Counted from the first letter of the stretch, positions 33,628 through 43,057 are shown. The stretch is DNA of 64,000 nucleotides from Geodermatophilus siccatus (GCF_900103785.1 NZ_FNHE01000004.1:186001-250000), one strand, 5' to 3'. Notes: a model not told the origin generated them from the sequence alone. Numbers and translations: made by a program.

Positions 33628-34283
33628 TCCGGATCGTGCTGGTCGACGACCAGGAGCTCGTGCGTGCAGGGCTGCGGACCCTCGCCGAGCGCGACGGCGA
33701 CATCACCGTCGTCGGGGAGGCCGGCACCGGTCGCGCGGGCCTGGCACGCATCCGCGAACTGCGCCCCGACGTCGTCCTCATGGACGTCCGCATGCCGGAG
33801 ATGGACGGCCTCCGGGCGACGCGCGAGGTCGTGGCGGACCCGCAGTTGAGGGACGTCCGCGTGCTGGTGCTCACCACGTTCGACGAGGACGAGCACGTGT
33901 TCGAGGCCATCCGCGCCGGCGCGGCCGGTTACCTGCTCAAGGACGTCTCGCCGACGGACCTGCGCCGGGGGATCCGCGTGGTGGCCGCGGGTGAGGCGCT
34001 GCTGTCCCCCTCGGTCACCCGGACGGTGCTGCAGTCCCTGGCCGACCGGCTGCAGGCCGCGGTGGACGACACGCCGCTGCAGGCGCTCACCGAGCGGGAG
34101 AGGGAGGTCCTCGCCCTCGTGGGCCGGGGCCTGTCCAACCAGGAGATCGCCCAGGAGCTGTTCCTCTCCCCTGCAACGGCACGCACCTACGTCTCCCGAC
34201 TGCTGACCAGACTCGGCGCCCGCGACCGCGCCCGCCTGGTCGTGCTCGCCTACGAGACCGGGCTGGTCATCCCGGGGACCTGA
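33624..34283 (+). CDS. NarL/FixJ-type response regulator
   Basis: A 219-residue regulator from GTG 33624. Receiver motifs: IVLVDDQELVRAGL, phospho-Asp in VVLMDVRMPEMDG, Thr in VLVLTTFDEDEHVF, Lys in GYLLKDVSP. The LuxR helix-turn-helix is LTEREREVLALVGRGLSNQEIAQELFLSPATARTYVSRLLTRL. It pairs with the kinase at 32443 and resembles the regulator at 30686, which suggests duplication of a two-component locus. Targets unknown. Confidence 0.93.
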   Translation: MIRIVLVDDQELVRAGLRTLAERDGDITVVGEAGTGRAGLARIRELRPDVVLMDVRMPEMDGLRATREVVADPQLRDVRVLVLTTFDEDEHVFEAIRAGAAGYLLKDVSPTDLRRGIRVVAAGEALLSPSVTRTVLQSLADRLQAAVDDTPLQALTEREREVLALVGRGLSNQEIAQELFLSPATARTYVSRLLTRLGARDRARLVVLAYETGLVIPGT

Positions 34284-35059
34284 GTCGGCGCCGCCCTCCG
34301 GGTGGGGCCCGAGCGTGGTGGCGACGAGCCCGGCCCGTGTAGCCGGTGGCGACGGCACCGTCCGGCCCGGGAGCAGCCGGGTCCTGCCCCGGCCGGCCGG
34401 CACCAGGTGTGCTGGCGGGGAGGTGATCCGGGGGAGAAGCGCTGGGCCGGGCGCCGGACGACGCCCGGATCACCCGCCTTCGCTGGTCGGACGCCTGGCC
34501 CGGCTGCGCTGCCCTCGTGCGCGACGAGCCGCGCGACCAGGGAGCGGTCGACCGTCATGGAGACGGGGCTGCGGTCCCTTCTCCGGTCCACCTCCGGCGA
34601 CGCTCCCCCTGCGCGGACCTCCTGGTGCAGCGGGGATCGCGAGCTCCTGTCCTCCTGCACCTCCAGCTAGGCGGCTGCCCGCTGCCGCGTCCGATCCGCG
34701 CCTGGCCGGGAAGCGCGGTCAGCTGCCGCATCCCGTCTGGCGTCCGCCGAGCCGCCCTCCTCGGCCGCGCGACGACCCAGCGGGTCACGAGCGCCGTCCG
34801 GACGCCGCGGAGGACACGACGGCGCGCGGACGACGAGCGGCACGTGCGCGTGGTCGCCGGGGACGTGGGCCCTGCGGGTGGGCGACGTCCCACCGCGGTC
34901 CCCGGGACCGGGGAAGGCGCGTCCCCGAAGGCTCCGCCGCCCCGCCCGGGCAGGGACCTGTGGCCGTGTCCGGCTCCTCGGCCGTCCCCTAGCGTCGCTG
35001 CCGCGGTGCGCGCGCTCCCCACGCGGGTGCGCGTCCACAGCGTTGGACGAGGAGCAGCC
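34284..35059. other. Long stretch without a supported gene
   Basis: About 775 bp. Overlapping open frames on both strands are Arg/Pro-rich shadows without start signals. A TAGCGT hexamer near 34992 could be the -10 for the gene cluster starting at 35060, whose ribosome site is GACGAGGAGC. No RNA gene or repeat was recognised. Confidence 0.45.
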
Positions 35060-35332
35060 ATGACACAGGGACTGTCGACTCCGATCCTCCTCCGTTCCGG
35101 TCATCCCGCCGGTGGAGCGCTCGCCGGTGCGGCTGCACACCCGTCCCGCCGGCCGGCCCGGCGCGCGGGCGGGGTGACTCGGCGATCCCGCGATGCGTCG
35201 GGCGAACCGACCACCGGTTGCCCGGTCGACCCGGTCTCCGTCCCCCTGGTGGGTGACGCCGTCGTGAGGGTTCCTGCCGCGTCCGGCGGGCCGCTGAGCC
35301 CGGCCGGTGACACGGAGCGAGGTGCGGCATGA
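35060..35332 (+). CDS. Small ORF coupled to a membrane protein gene
   Basis: A 90-residue frame starting MTQGLSTPILLRSGHPAGG with a good GAGGAGC ribosome site. Its TGA overlaps the ATG of the next gene (ATGA). It is rich in Ala, Gly, Pro and Arg with no recognisable domain, so it may be a real small protein or a translational feeder for the downstream gene. The overlap and ribosome site are the only support. Confidence 0.4.
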   Translation: MTQGLSTPILLRSGHPAGGALAGAAAHPSRRPARRAGGVTRRSRDASGEPTTGCPVDPVSVPLVGDAVVRVPAASGGPLSPAGDTERGAA

Positions 35333-35844
35333 GCCCGGAGTCCCGCCGGGTCGCCGGCATCGTCCTCATCGTCCTTCCCACGGTCGTCATCGGCGGGGTC
35401 AGCGTGCTGAGCCTGCTGATCGGCGACCCGGGCTACCGCGACAACCCGCTGCGGCAGGACCTGTGGCGCGCCGGTCACGCGCACGCGGGCGTGCTGTTGC
35501 TCCTGTCCCTGGTCGCGCTCCGTTACGTCGACGAGACCAGGCTGTCCGAGCGCGCCCGCTGGTTCGTGCGGCTCGCATTCCCCACCGCGGCCGTCCTGCT
35601 GCCCGTGGCGTTCTTCCTGTCCGTCCTGATGCCGCAGGACCGAGAGCCCAGCGCGGTCATCCACCTCGCCTACGCCGGGGCGGTCGTCCTCGTGTCGGGG
35701 ATGCTCACCCTCGCCGTCGGCCTGCTTCGGGGGACCACGTCCCCGTCGGCCCGGGGCGGGTCACCGTCACCCGAGGCACTCGCGCCGCCGGCCCCGCGTG
35801 ACCCGCATCCCCGTGCCTCCTCGCCCACACCTCCGATGGGTTGA
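35329..35844 (+). CDS. Four-helix membrane protein of unknown function
   Basis: A 171-residue protein with four hydrophobic segments: RVAGIVLIVLPTVVIGGVSVLSLL, AGHAHAGVLLLLSLVALRYV, LAFPTAAVLLPVAFFLSVLM and IHLAYAGAVVLVSGMLTLAVGLL. WRAGHAHAG before helix two resembles the histidine-bearing segment of several small haem/oxidoreductase-like membrane proteins, but no family is recognised. The start overlaps the small ORF before it, and its stop overlaps the TTG of the DoxX-like gene after it, so the three are probably translated from one mRNA. Confidence 0.75.
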   Translation: MSPESRRVAGIVLIVLPTVVIGGVSVLSLLIGDPGYRDNPLRQDLWRAGHAHAGVLLLLSLVALRYVDETRLSERARWFVRLAFPTAAVLLPVAFFLSVLMPQDREPSAVIHLAYAGAVVLVSGMLTLAVGLLRGTTSPSARGGSPSPEALAPPAPRDPHPRASSPTPPMG

Positions 35845-36383
35845 TCCTCATGATCTTCCTCGTCGTGCTCGCGCTCGCGACCGTGGTGGCCGCGCTCGTC
35901 CTGTGGCCGTCGTCCGGACGCCGCTCCGCCCGCCGAGCGGCTCGCCTCGGCATGGCCACCGCCATGGTCTTCGCCGGGGTGGCCCACTGGGTGATGCCGA
36001 CCCCCTTCGTCCAGCACCTGCCGCCGTGGGTGCCCGCCGCGGAGGCCCTCGTCCTCGCGACCGGTGTGATCGAGATCGGCCTCGGCCTCGGCCTCCTGCT
36101 CCGCCAGCCGTGGCGGCGCCGCGCCGGGCTCGCGCTCGCGGTCTACCTGGTCGCCGTCTTCCCGGCCAACGTGTACGTCGCGGTCGCAGGCATCGAGGTG
36201 GAGGGGCAGCCAGGGGGCTGGTACCCCTGGCTGCGACTGCCCTTCCAGGTGCTGTTCGTCGCCTGGGCGCTGTGGAGCACCGAGTGGGACCTCCAGCAGT
36301 TGCGCGCTGCGGCGCACAGGCTCGTCGGCAGGACCCCTCGGGCCGGGGAGGTCTCGCCGGTGGCCTCCCGGGCGGAGAGGTAG
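35841..36383 (+). CDS. DoxX-like membrane protein
   Basis: A 180-residue protein, TTG at 35841 overlapping the preceding stop, or ATG at 35850. Four hydrophobic segments and the motif AMVFAGVAHWVMPTPFVQHLPPWVPAAEALVLATGVIE are typical of small DoxX/MauE-like proteins: a conserved F-G-H-F-P segment after helix one, with a second helix containing E-I-G-LGL. Such proteins are associated with thiosulfate:quinone oxidoreductase subunits or redox stress, but most have unknown roles. A second, shorter relative lies at 45668. Confidence 0.75.
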   Translation: MILMIFLVVLALATVVAALVLWPSSGRRSARRAARLGMATAMVFAGVAHWVMPTPFVQHLPPWVPAAEALVLATGVIEIGLGLGLLLRQPWRRRAGLALAVYLVAVFPANVYVAVAGIEVEGQPGGWYPWLRLPFQVLFVAWALWSTEWDLQQLRAAAHRLVGRTPRAGEVSPVASRAER

Positions 36384-36500
36384 AGGGGGACCGGTTCGTC
36401 CGGGCGGCACCCGCGGGTGCTCCACCGCGGTCGCCGAGGAGCGGCACGCTGGTACCAGCGGGCGCCCACCGCGGACGACGTCGCCACCGAGGAGGAACCG

Positions 36501-36959
36501 GTGACCCTGTACGGGACCCTCGCCCCATCGGACCAGCGGACTCTGCGGCTGGCGCCGCTGTGGATGTCCAGCGCACTGGTCGGCCGGACGCGGCTGGAGA
36601 CCTGGGAGCTGGAGGCGATCCGGGACGCCGTTCGGGTCACGCTGCCGACGACCGCCGGGCTCGGCGGCGAGGCGCTCCGGGCGGCGCTGGACGATCCCGA
36701 CCTCGTGGCGGCGTACGAGCGGGACGGCCGCCCCGTCACCACCGGCCTGCTCGCGGCGGCGACGGTGTCGGCCGGGCTCGGCGCCGGTGCCGCGAGCTCG
36801 ATGAGGTCTGCCCTGCTCGCCGTCGGCGAAGGGGTCGCGCGGGCGCGGGGGCCGTTCGGTCGCTCCATCAGCCGCCAGGATGCCGACACGCTCGAGCTGC
36901 TGGCCGAGATCATGGACCTGAGTGACGCGGACCCGCACCGCCTGTTCGCGTCCGTCTGA
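36501..36959 (+). CDS. Conserved-looking hypothetical protein
   Basis: A 152-residue protein taken from GTG 36501, which has a strong GAGGAGG 7 nt before it; a longer frame from 36417 has no signal. The sequence (YGTLAPSDQRTLRLAPLWMSSALVGRTRLETWELEAIRDAV...) is helical. It has one moderately hydrophobic stretch (GLLAAATVSAGLGAGAASSM) and ends with an acidic helix (DADTLELLAEIMDLSDADPHRLFASV). No catalytic motif and no family recognised. Confidence 0.55.
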   Translation: MTLYGTLAPSDQRTLRLAPLWMSSALVGRTRLETWELEAIRDAVRVTLPTTAGLGGEALRAALDDPDLVAAYERDGRPVTTGLLAAATVSAGLGAGAASSMRSALLAVGEGVARARGPFGRSISRQDADTLELLAEIMDLSDADPHRLFASV

Positions 36960-37429
36960 TCCCTCCCGGCGCCCCTGGACAGCCGCCAGGACCAGCCCGA
37001 TCCGCCTCAGCCGGTCGCCGACGGATCCTGCAGGGGCAACGCTGAAGAGGAGGAACACGCCGCCAGCCTGGGCAGCGGCCCCCACCGCCGTCCGGCGCAC
37101 GTGCCACCTGGCTCCATCGCCCGCCGCCGGCCGTGCCGGGGCGGACGCCCCGGGACCCACTGCGCACGTCCGGGGGTCCAGGGGCCGCAGGTCCACGTTC
37201 CGCCGTCCTGACCGTGTGGTCCCCCGGGACGTCGGCGACCGCTCGAACCCTCGGGGGCGGGGCTGTTCCAGCGCGTGCAGCCACACCGCGGAGGTGGCAA
37301 CCGGGCCGGCCGCCGACCGCATCGACCCGTGCCGGTCCGGCTGCGGCGCACGATCGGTGCCAAGGTGTGGGGTCGACGTGGCGACGGTGCCGTTGACCTC
37401 GCCACTCCCCGTACCCCGAGGAGCAGGTC
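36960..37429. other. Intergenic region before the GntP permease
   Basis: About 470 bp with no supported gene. A plus-strand frame (37133-37396) lacks a start signal and motif. A ribosome site (CCGAGGAGCAGG) precedes the permease ATG at 37430. Confidence 0.45.
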
Positions 37430-38773
37430 ATGGTCGTGCTTCACACCGCGATAGCCATCGCCGTCATCGTGCTGCTCATCATCAAGGTCAGGGTCGACCC
37501 GGTGATCTCGCTGATCATCGGGTCGCTCTATCTCGGTCTCGCGACCGGTGTCGGCTTCACGGCGACGCTGACGGCGATCGCCACCGGCTTCGGCGAGATC
37601 ATGGGCGAGGTGGGCCTGCTCATCGGCTTCGGCGTGCTCATCGGGGCGATGCTGCATGCGATCGGCGCCTTCCGGAAGATGGTGACCCTGCTCGTCGACC
37701 GTGTCGGCGCGCACCGGCTCCCCTATGCCTTGACGGCGGCGATGTCGACGATCTTCCCCTCGATCTACGTGGACGTGCAGGTCGTGCTGGCTTCTCCGGT
37801 GGCGCGTTCGACCGCGCCGTTCATCGGCCGGACCGGCTTGCCACACATGTCCGGTGCGCTGGGGACCGGGATCTTCGCCGGCTACGTCTTCGTGATCCCG
37901 GGACTGGCCGCGGTCTCCATCGCGGGCCTGCTCGGGATCCCGCTCGGCACCTGGCTGATCTACGGCCTCGTGCTGGGGCCGTTGACCGCGATCGTCACGA
38001 CGTTGGTCTTCCGGTTGCTCCTGCGTGGCCGCTACTGGAACGAGGCCAGGGACGAGCACGTCGACGAGGCGATGGTCGAGCAGGAGACCACCGAGCTGGT
38101 CGAGGAGGACAGCGCGACGCCCCCGCTGCTGGTCTGCCTGCTGCCCATCCTGGTGCCGCTCGTGTTGATCGCGTTCGGTGCCTTCGCCGAACTGCTGGAG
38201 TTCTCCAACGACTTCATCGCCTTCCTCGGCGACGCCAACTTCGCGCTCTTCGTCGGCCTGGTCGGCGCCTACGTGCTCTGCCGGCGCACCCTGGGCTCGG
38301 AGGGCACGGACGTGGCGATGAGCGAGGGTTTCCACACCACCGGCGCGATCCTCCTCATCACCGGCATCGGCGGGTCCCTGGGTGCCGTCATCGGGGAGAC
38401 CGGGCTGGACACGATCCTGGCCGACCTCTTCACCGCCGACGCAGGGGCACCGGTCATCCTCAGCATCCTGCTCGCCTGGTTCATCGCGGCGGTGCTGCAC
38501 CTGGCGATCGGATCGGTGTCGGTGGCGGCCATCACAGCCGCGGGCATCATCGGCCCGGTGCTCGGGTCGATCAACGTCTCGCCGCTCGTCATCGGCCTGG
38601 CCATCGCCTCGGGCGCGATGTTCGCGCTCCAGGTCAACAGCAACTTCTTCTGGATGTACAAGTCGCTGCTGGGGCTGTCGACCCAGGGCACCTTCAAGAC
38701 CCTGACGATGGTCACCTCCGTCGCCTCGGTCGTCTCGCTGCCGATGGTCATGGCGGTGGCGCTCATCGCGTAG
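37430..38773 (+). CDS. GntP-family permease
   Basis: A 447-residue inner-membrane protein with at least twelve hydrophobic segments, e.g. VDPVISLIIGSLYLGLATG, GLLIGFGVLIGAMLHAIGA and VILSILLAWFIAAVLHLAIGSVSVAAITAAGIIGPV. The last of these is the conserved GntP core, and the C-terminal ALQVNSNFFWMYKSLLGLSTQGTFKT is also characteristic. GntP proteins are proton symporters for gluconate and related hydroxy acids. Length matches the family. No gluconate kinase or regulator is adjacent, so the substrate is uncertain. A charged cytoplasmic loop (EARDEHVDEAMVEQETTELVEED) lies mid-protein. Confidence 0.9.
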   Translation: MVVLHTAIAIAVIVLLIIKVRVDPVISLIIGSLYLGLATGVGFTATLTAIATGFGEIMGEVGLLIGFGVLIGAMLHAIGAFRKMVTLLVDRVGAHRLPYALTAAMSTIFPSIYVDVQVVLASPVARSTAPFIGRTGLPHMSGALGTGIFAGYVFVIPGLAAVSIAGLLGIPLGTWLIYGLVLGPLTAIVTTLVFRLLLRGRYWNEARDEHVDEAMVEQETTELVEEDSATPPLLVCLLPILVPLVLIAFGAFAELLEFSNDFIAFLGDANFALFVGLVGAYVLCRRTLGSEGTDVAMSEGFHTTGAILLITGIGGSLGAVIGETGLDTILADLFTADAGAPVILSILLAWFIAAVLHLAIGSVSVAAITAAGIIGPVLGSINVSPLVIGLAIASGAMFALQVNSNFFWMYKSLLGLSTQGTFKTLTMVTSVASVVSLPMVMAVALIA

Positions 38774-38952
38774 GCGGCCAGCCGGCGGGCCAGCCGCAGC
38801 CGGGTGCGGGCGGCGACATCGGCCAGGTCCAGCGGTCGGCCGCGATCGGGCAGCGGATCTTCGGAGTGGTTCATCCAGGACCTGCGCCAGTCCCGGGCGC
38901 GAAGTCGTGACCCGGGACCGGCGCAGCCGGCGACGGCTGGCGTGCCGCCGCC

Positions 38953-39717
38953 TCAGGGTCGGGGATCGTCCTGCTGGACCTCACGGTCGGGGAGTTCCTC
39001 GACGGTCACGGGCGCGGGGGTGGCGGGTCCGAAGACCCGCGTCGCGGCCGTGACCGTCCCCTTCAGGACGTGCTGCACGTAGTTCGCGGCGGCCATGGGG
39101 CCCAGGCCGAAGGGCAACAGCCCGGCGAGGAGCGGCGGTCCGACCGCCAGCGCCCATGCCCGGAGGATCTCCGACTGCGAGGCGGCGATCTCCTGCCGCT
39201 CCTTGGCCGTCAGCGCCGCCAGAGCGTCGTACGCGGCGGCTCGCCGCAGCAGGGACGCGTGGGGCCCGAGGATCGCCTCGGGACGGATCCGGCCGGTCTT
39301 GTCGAGCCTGACCGCGCCGTCGGTGAGGACCAGCAGGACGGCGATACGGGTCAGTTCGGGGTCGGTGAGGTCCCTGTCGTGGAGCAGTCCGACCTTGATC
39401 GCCGCGCTCACCGCCTCCTTGAGGACCTCCCTCAACGCGACCGGGAGTGCGGCAGCCGAGATGGCCGTCCCGTAACCGGGGAGGATCGACGGCAGGGAGT
39501 AGGAGACCGCTCGCGCCGCCCTGATCCGGTTGCCGCGTGTCACCTGGCCGACCAGGTCCCCCGGTGCGACCAGGGGCTTGCCCGCACGGGCCTTGTCGAC
39601 GACCTGCTGGGCCTCCTCGAGGGAGGGTTGGAGAGTCCGGTTGATCAGTGCCATCGCACGCTCGACGGTCGACTCGATGTCGAACTCCGGCTTGGGGAAG
39701 GTGAAACCGCTGGTCAT
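38953..39717 (-). CDS. Hypothetical protein, weakly EcsC-like
   Basis: A 254-residue protein starting MTSGFTFPKPEFDIESTVER, ATG at 39715-39717 behind ACAGGAGACC. A helical N-terminal half is followed by YSLPSILPGYGTAISAAALPVALREVLKEAVSAAIKVGLLHDRD, and later by LAVGPPLLAGLLPFGLGPMAAANYVQHVL. The alternation of hydrophobic helices with acidic segments recalls EcsC-domain proteins, but I cannot confirm this without a profile search. It is convergent with the GntP gene; no operon partner. Confidence 0.55.
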   Translation of the reverse strand: MTSGFTFPKPEFDIESTVERAMALINRTLQPSLEEAQQVVDKARAGKPLVAPGDLVGQVTRGNRIRAARAVSYSLPSILPGYGTAISAAALPVALREVLKEAVSAAIKVGLLHDRDLTDPELTRIAVLLVLTDGAVRLDKTGRIRPEAILGPHASLLRRAAAYDALAALTAKERQEIAASQSEILRAWALAVGPPLLAGLLPFGLGPMAAANYVQHVLKGTVTAATRVFGPATPAPVTVEELPDREVQQDDPRP

Positions 39718-40246
39718 GTCGGTCTCCTGTCCGTTGGTGACGCACGGAGGATGCCAGCGGGCCGCTCCGGGAGGGGGACGACGGCGTCCGACCGTCGGCC
39801 GGGTCACCGACTGCTACGGAGCCCCGGTCGGCGTCGCGGTCGTCGCCGTCCTGCCGATCGGTTCGCGCAGGCCGTCCGACGAGGGCCGCGGCTCGACGCC
39901 GGCTCGGCGGTCCGGGGACGCTTGGGATCGAGCAGGTGCCGCGCCCGCGGGGGGCCGGGACGACGTCCGGATCCGGGATCTCGGGCACACGCCGTTGCCG
40001 AGGACCGGGAGCGGGACGCCATTGACGCACGGTGTGGCCTGGAGCCGCCCCCAGGGGCAGCGAGGTGGAGGACGATCGGTCGCTGAGGCGACCGATCCAC
40101 GACCGACGAACCGCCATCGACGTCAGACGCCGACCAACAGTGGCCGACGAGCTGGAGGAGGACGCCAGCAGGTCCTCCAACCGGATGGCCATCCGCGGGG
40201 GTCGTCCGGGGGGTGAGCGCCGTGCGGGGCCGCACCGTCGCCGGGC
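39718..40246. other. Intergenic region, no supported gene
   Basis: About 530 bp. Open frames on both strands (e.g. 39804-40235 minus) are Arg/Pro-rich with no start signal. It holds the promoter region of the EcsC-like gene and the 3' side of the LigD-polymerase gene. Nothing else recognised. Confidence 0.4.
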
Positions 40247-41308
40247 TCAGTCGGCGGTCGGACGCCTGGCGCGGCTCGGCTGGACCCGCATGGGCTCGCC
40301 CGGCATCTTCGGGTAGTCCGGGGGATAGGGCAGGTCGCCGAGGCCCTGGTCCTTCGCCTGGCGCTCGGCCAGCTCGAGCAGCGGCTCGATGCCGAACGCG
40401 TGGTCGGAGATCCCGGCGTGCTTGTCACCGACCTCGCGGAAACGGGCCGGCATGGTCAGCACGTCGAAGTCGGTCGGGTGGACGTCGGGCAGCTCGTCCC
40501 AGTCGACCGGCGCCGAGACCGGGGCGTGCGGCTTGGGCCGGATGGAGTAGGCCGAGGCGATCGTGCGGTCCCGGGCCATCTGGTTGTAGTCGATGAAGAT
40601 CTTCTCGCCGCGTTCCTCCTTCCACCACGACATCGTCACGCGGTCGGGGATCCGCCGTTCCAGCTCGCGGCCGAAGGCGATGACCGCGCGGCGCACCTCG
40701 GGGAAGGTCCAGCGCGGCTGGATCGGGACGTAGACGTGGACGCCGCGGCCGCCGGAGGTCTTCGGCCAGCCCTGCATGCCGAACTCCGCCAGCAGCTCGC
40801 GCACGTGCGGGGCCACCCGGACGGCGTCGGAGAAGTCGGTGCCGGGCTGCGGGTCCAGGTCGATGCGGATCTGGTCGGGAGACTCGACGTCGGACTTCGA
40901 CACCGGCCACGGGTGGAACGTCAGCGTGCCCAGGTTCGCGCACCAGGCGACGACGGCCACCGAGTCCGGCGCGATCTCGTCCGCCGTCCGCCCGCTGGGG
41001 AAGGTGATGTGTGCGGTCGGCACCCAGTCGGGGGCGTTCTTGGGCACCCGCTTCTGGTAGAAGGCGTCGCCGGTGTTGTCCGTGCGGGTGGACAGCCGCG
41101 CGCCCTCGAACACCCCGCCCGGCCAGCGCTCCAGCGTCGTCGGTCGGTCCCGCAGCGCGTGCAGGATCCCGCCGCCGACGGCGATGAAGTACTCGACGAC
41201 GTCGATCTTGCGGATGCCCCGCTCGGCGAAGTACGGCTTCTCCGGGCTGGAGACCCGCACCTCGTGCCCGTCGACCTGCAGCAGGACGGCGTCCTTCGAC
41301 GACGCCAT
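40247..41308 (-). CDS. LigD-type primase-polymerase (NHEJ polymerase domain)
   Basis: A 353-residue stand-alone polymerase domain of bacterial LigD (archaeo-eukaryotic primase fold). The N-terminal HEVRVSSPEKPYF and VEYFIAVGGGILHALRDRPTTLERWPGG are characteristic. The metal-binding acidic motif is DQIRIDLDPQPG, and SGGRGVHVYVPI and IFIDYNQMARDRTIASAYSIRP follow. It would fill gaps and add ribonucleotides at double-strand breaks with Ku and a ligase. No ligase or nuclease domain is fused. A separate ATP-dependent ligase gene lies 1.7 kb away (43058-44137), but Ku is not in this window. Confidence 0.92.
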   Translation of the reverse strand: MASSKDAVLLQVDGHEVRVSSPEKPYFAERGIRKIDVVEYFIAVGGGILHALRDRPTTLERWPGGVFEGARLSTRTDNTGDAFYQKRVPKNAPDWVPTAHITFPSGRTADEIAPDSVAVVAWCANLGTLTFHPWPVSKSDVESPDQIRIDLDPQPGTDFSDAVRVAPHVRELLAEFGMQGWPKTSGGRGVHVYVPIQPRWTFPEVRRAVIAFGRELERRIPDRVTMSWWKEERGEKIFIDYNQMARDRTIASAYSIRPKPHAPVSAPVDWDELPDVHPTDFDVLTMPARFREVGDKHAGISDHAFGIEPLLELAERQAKDQGLGDLPYPPDYPKMPGEPMRVQPSRARRPTAD

Positions 41309-41395
41309 CAGCGACCCGATCCCGCGGAAGTGATCACCCGGCGCACCCTAGGGCGCTCGGACCGGGCACGTCAGCCCGTCCCGGGGCGCCACCAC

Positions 41396-42952
41396 TCAGG
41401 CGGGGCAGGTCAGCCCGTCCTGCGGCACCACCAGGTCGATGAGGTAGGCGTTGACCGCCCCCGTCACGCAGGGGGTCTTCGGGTAGGCGGTGTGGCCCTG
41501 CCCCTGCCAGGTGAGCAGGACTCCGGAGGTGAGGTCCTCGGCCATGTCGACCGCGCCGGGCAGCGGGGTCACCGGGTCGCCGGAGTTGCCGACCACCAGG
41601 ATCGGCGCCGCACCCTCGGCGTCCCGCTCGGGGAGGGGCGTGCGCTCGGCCTCCCACACCGTGCAGTTGTTCAGCCCCACGGCCGAGCCGGCGCCGAACA
41701 GCGGGAAGCGCTGGCCCCACTCGGTGGCCAGGGTGCGGATCTCCTCCTCGGACACCGCCGTCGCCGGGTCCGTGTCGGCGCAGTTGATCGCCACGCTGGC
41801 GTCCATCAGGTTGGTGTAGGTGCCGTCCTGCAGCCGGCCCCAGTAGGCGTCGGCCAGTGAGAACACCTGCTGCGAGTCGCCGTTGCGGGCGGCGGCCAGA
41901 CCCTGCGCCAGCTGCGGCCAGCGACCGGTGTCGTACAGCGCCGAGACGACGGCGGTCATGATGACGCCCGGCGTCGCCTGGCGGGTCTCGCCGGCCAGCG
42001 CACTGGGGATGGGCGCCGTCGTCGCCTGGTCCAGCAGCTCCTCCACGAAGCGGCGCGGGTCCGGGCCGAGCGGGCAGCCGGCGACCAGGCCGGTGCAGTT
42101 GGCCGCGAAGGCGTCGAAGCTGGCCTCCAGCGAGGTCGACTGCTGCTCGGCGTCGGCCCGCGGGTCGGCGTCCGGGTCGACGGCGGCGTCGAGCACCAGC
42201 GCCCGCACCCGGTCGGGGAACAGCTCGGCGTAGGTGGAGCCGAGGGTGGTGCCGTAGGAGTAGCCGAGGTAGGTCAGCTGCTCGTCGCCGAGCGACTCGC
42301 GCAGCAGGTCCATGTCCCGCGCGGTGTCGACGGTGTTGAAGGTGCCCAGCGAGTCGGGGTACTCCTCGGCGCAGCCGTCGGCGATCTCCTGCTGCAGCGC
42401 GAAGGCCTCGTCGACCTGCTCGGGCGTGGCCGGCCGCGGCTCGGAGGCCACGATCCGGTCCTTGAGGTCCGGCGGGATGCACTCGACCGGCGTGGACAGC
42501 CCGACGCCGCGCGGGTCGAAGCCGACGACGTCGAAGCGGCGCAGCACGTCCTCGGGCAGCGTGAGCGCCGAGCCGATCGCGGCGTCGGCGCCGGAGGCGC
42601 CCGGGCCGCCGGGGTTGATGACCAGCGAGCCGATGCGGTCGGCCTGCTGGGCCCAGCGGGCGCGGACCAGGAACAGCGGCAGCGTGGCGCCCTGCGGCTC
42701 GTCGTAGCTGATCGGCACCTCGGTGCGGCCGCACTCGAAGACCAGGTCGCGCTCGCTGCCCGGGGTGCCGGCCACCAGTTCGGTGATCTGGGCGTCGCAG
42801 TCGCTCCAGGCGATCTCCGCGGCCTGCGGCTCGGCCGGTGCCGAGGACGCCGAGGCCGACGAGTCCGCCGCGGTGTCCTCGGAGGAGGTGCAGCCGGAGA
42901 CCGCCACGAGCAGGCCGGAGGCAGCGGCGATGAGACCGCGGGACAGGCGCAT
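41396..42952 (-). CDS. Secreted alpha/beta hydrolase lipoprotein, TAP-like tripeptidyl aminopeptidase
   Basis: A 518-residue exported hydrolase. The N-terminus MRLSRGLIAAASGLLVAVSGCTSS ends in a lipobox (VSGC), so it is probably anchored outside the membrane after signal peptidase II. The hydrolase part has VINPGGPGASG (oxyanion loop), FDPRGVG and the nucleophile motif LGYSYGTTLGSTYAELF. The C-terminal TAP-like region has VVGNSGDPVTPLPGAVDMA (acid) and WQGQGHTAYPKTPCVTGAVNAYL (base His). Family members cleave N-terminal tripeptides or short peptides. A TACCCT hexamer 8 nt before the ATG suggests a leaderless transcript. Confidence 0.92.
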   Translation of the reverse strand: MRLSRGLIAAASGLLVAVSGCTSSEDTAADSSASASSAPAEPQAAEIAWSDCDAQITELVAGTPGSERDLVFECGRTEVPISYDEPQGATLPLFLVRARWAQQADRIGSLVINPGGPGASGADAAIGSALTLPEDVLRRFDVVGFDPRGVGLSTPVECIPPDLKDRIVASEPRPATPEQVDEAFALQQEIADGCAEEYPDSLGTFNTVDTARDMDLLRESLGDEQLTYLGYSYGTTLGSTYAELFPDRVRALVLDAAVDPDADPRADAEQQSTSLEASFDAFAANCTGLVAGCPLGPDPRRFVEELLDQATTAPIPSALAGETRQATPGVIMTAVVSALYDTGRWPQLAQGLAAARNGDSQQVFSLADAYWGRLQDGTYTNLMDASVAINCADTDPATAVSEEEIRTLATEWGQRFPLFGAGSAVGLNNCTVWEAERTPLPERDAEGAAPILVVGNSGDPVTPLPGAVDMAEDLTSGVLLTWQGQGHTAYPKTPCVTGAVNAYLIDLVVPQDGLTCPA

Positions 42953-43057
42953 GGGTCCCGAGGGTATGAGGCCCGGCCGGGCGGCGCAGACACGCCCCCG
43001 ACCGGGTGACGGGTCCTCAGCCGAGGGTCACGCCACCGTCACGTCGCGGTGTCGCCC

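Noticed and set aside
34517..35332. Long form of the small ORF at 35060 reaching back to 34517
   Set aside because: Upstream part has no start signal or motif; the ribosome site at 35048-35057 supports the short form only.
38269..38874. Minus-strand frame starting MNHSEDPLPDRGRPLDLADV
   Set aside because: Its first 35 residues look gene-like, but the rest is the antisense of GntP and it lacks a ribosome site; at most a fragment of a lost gene.
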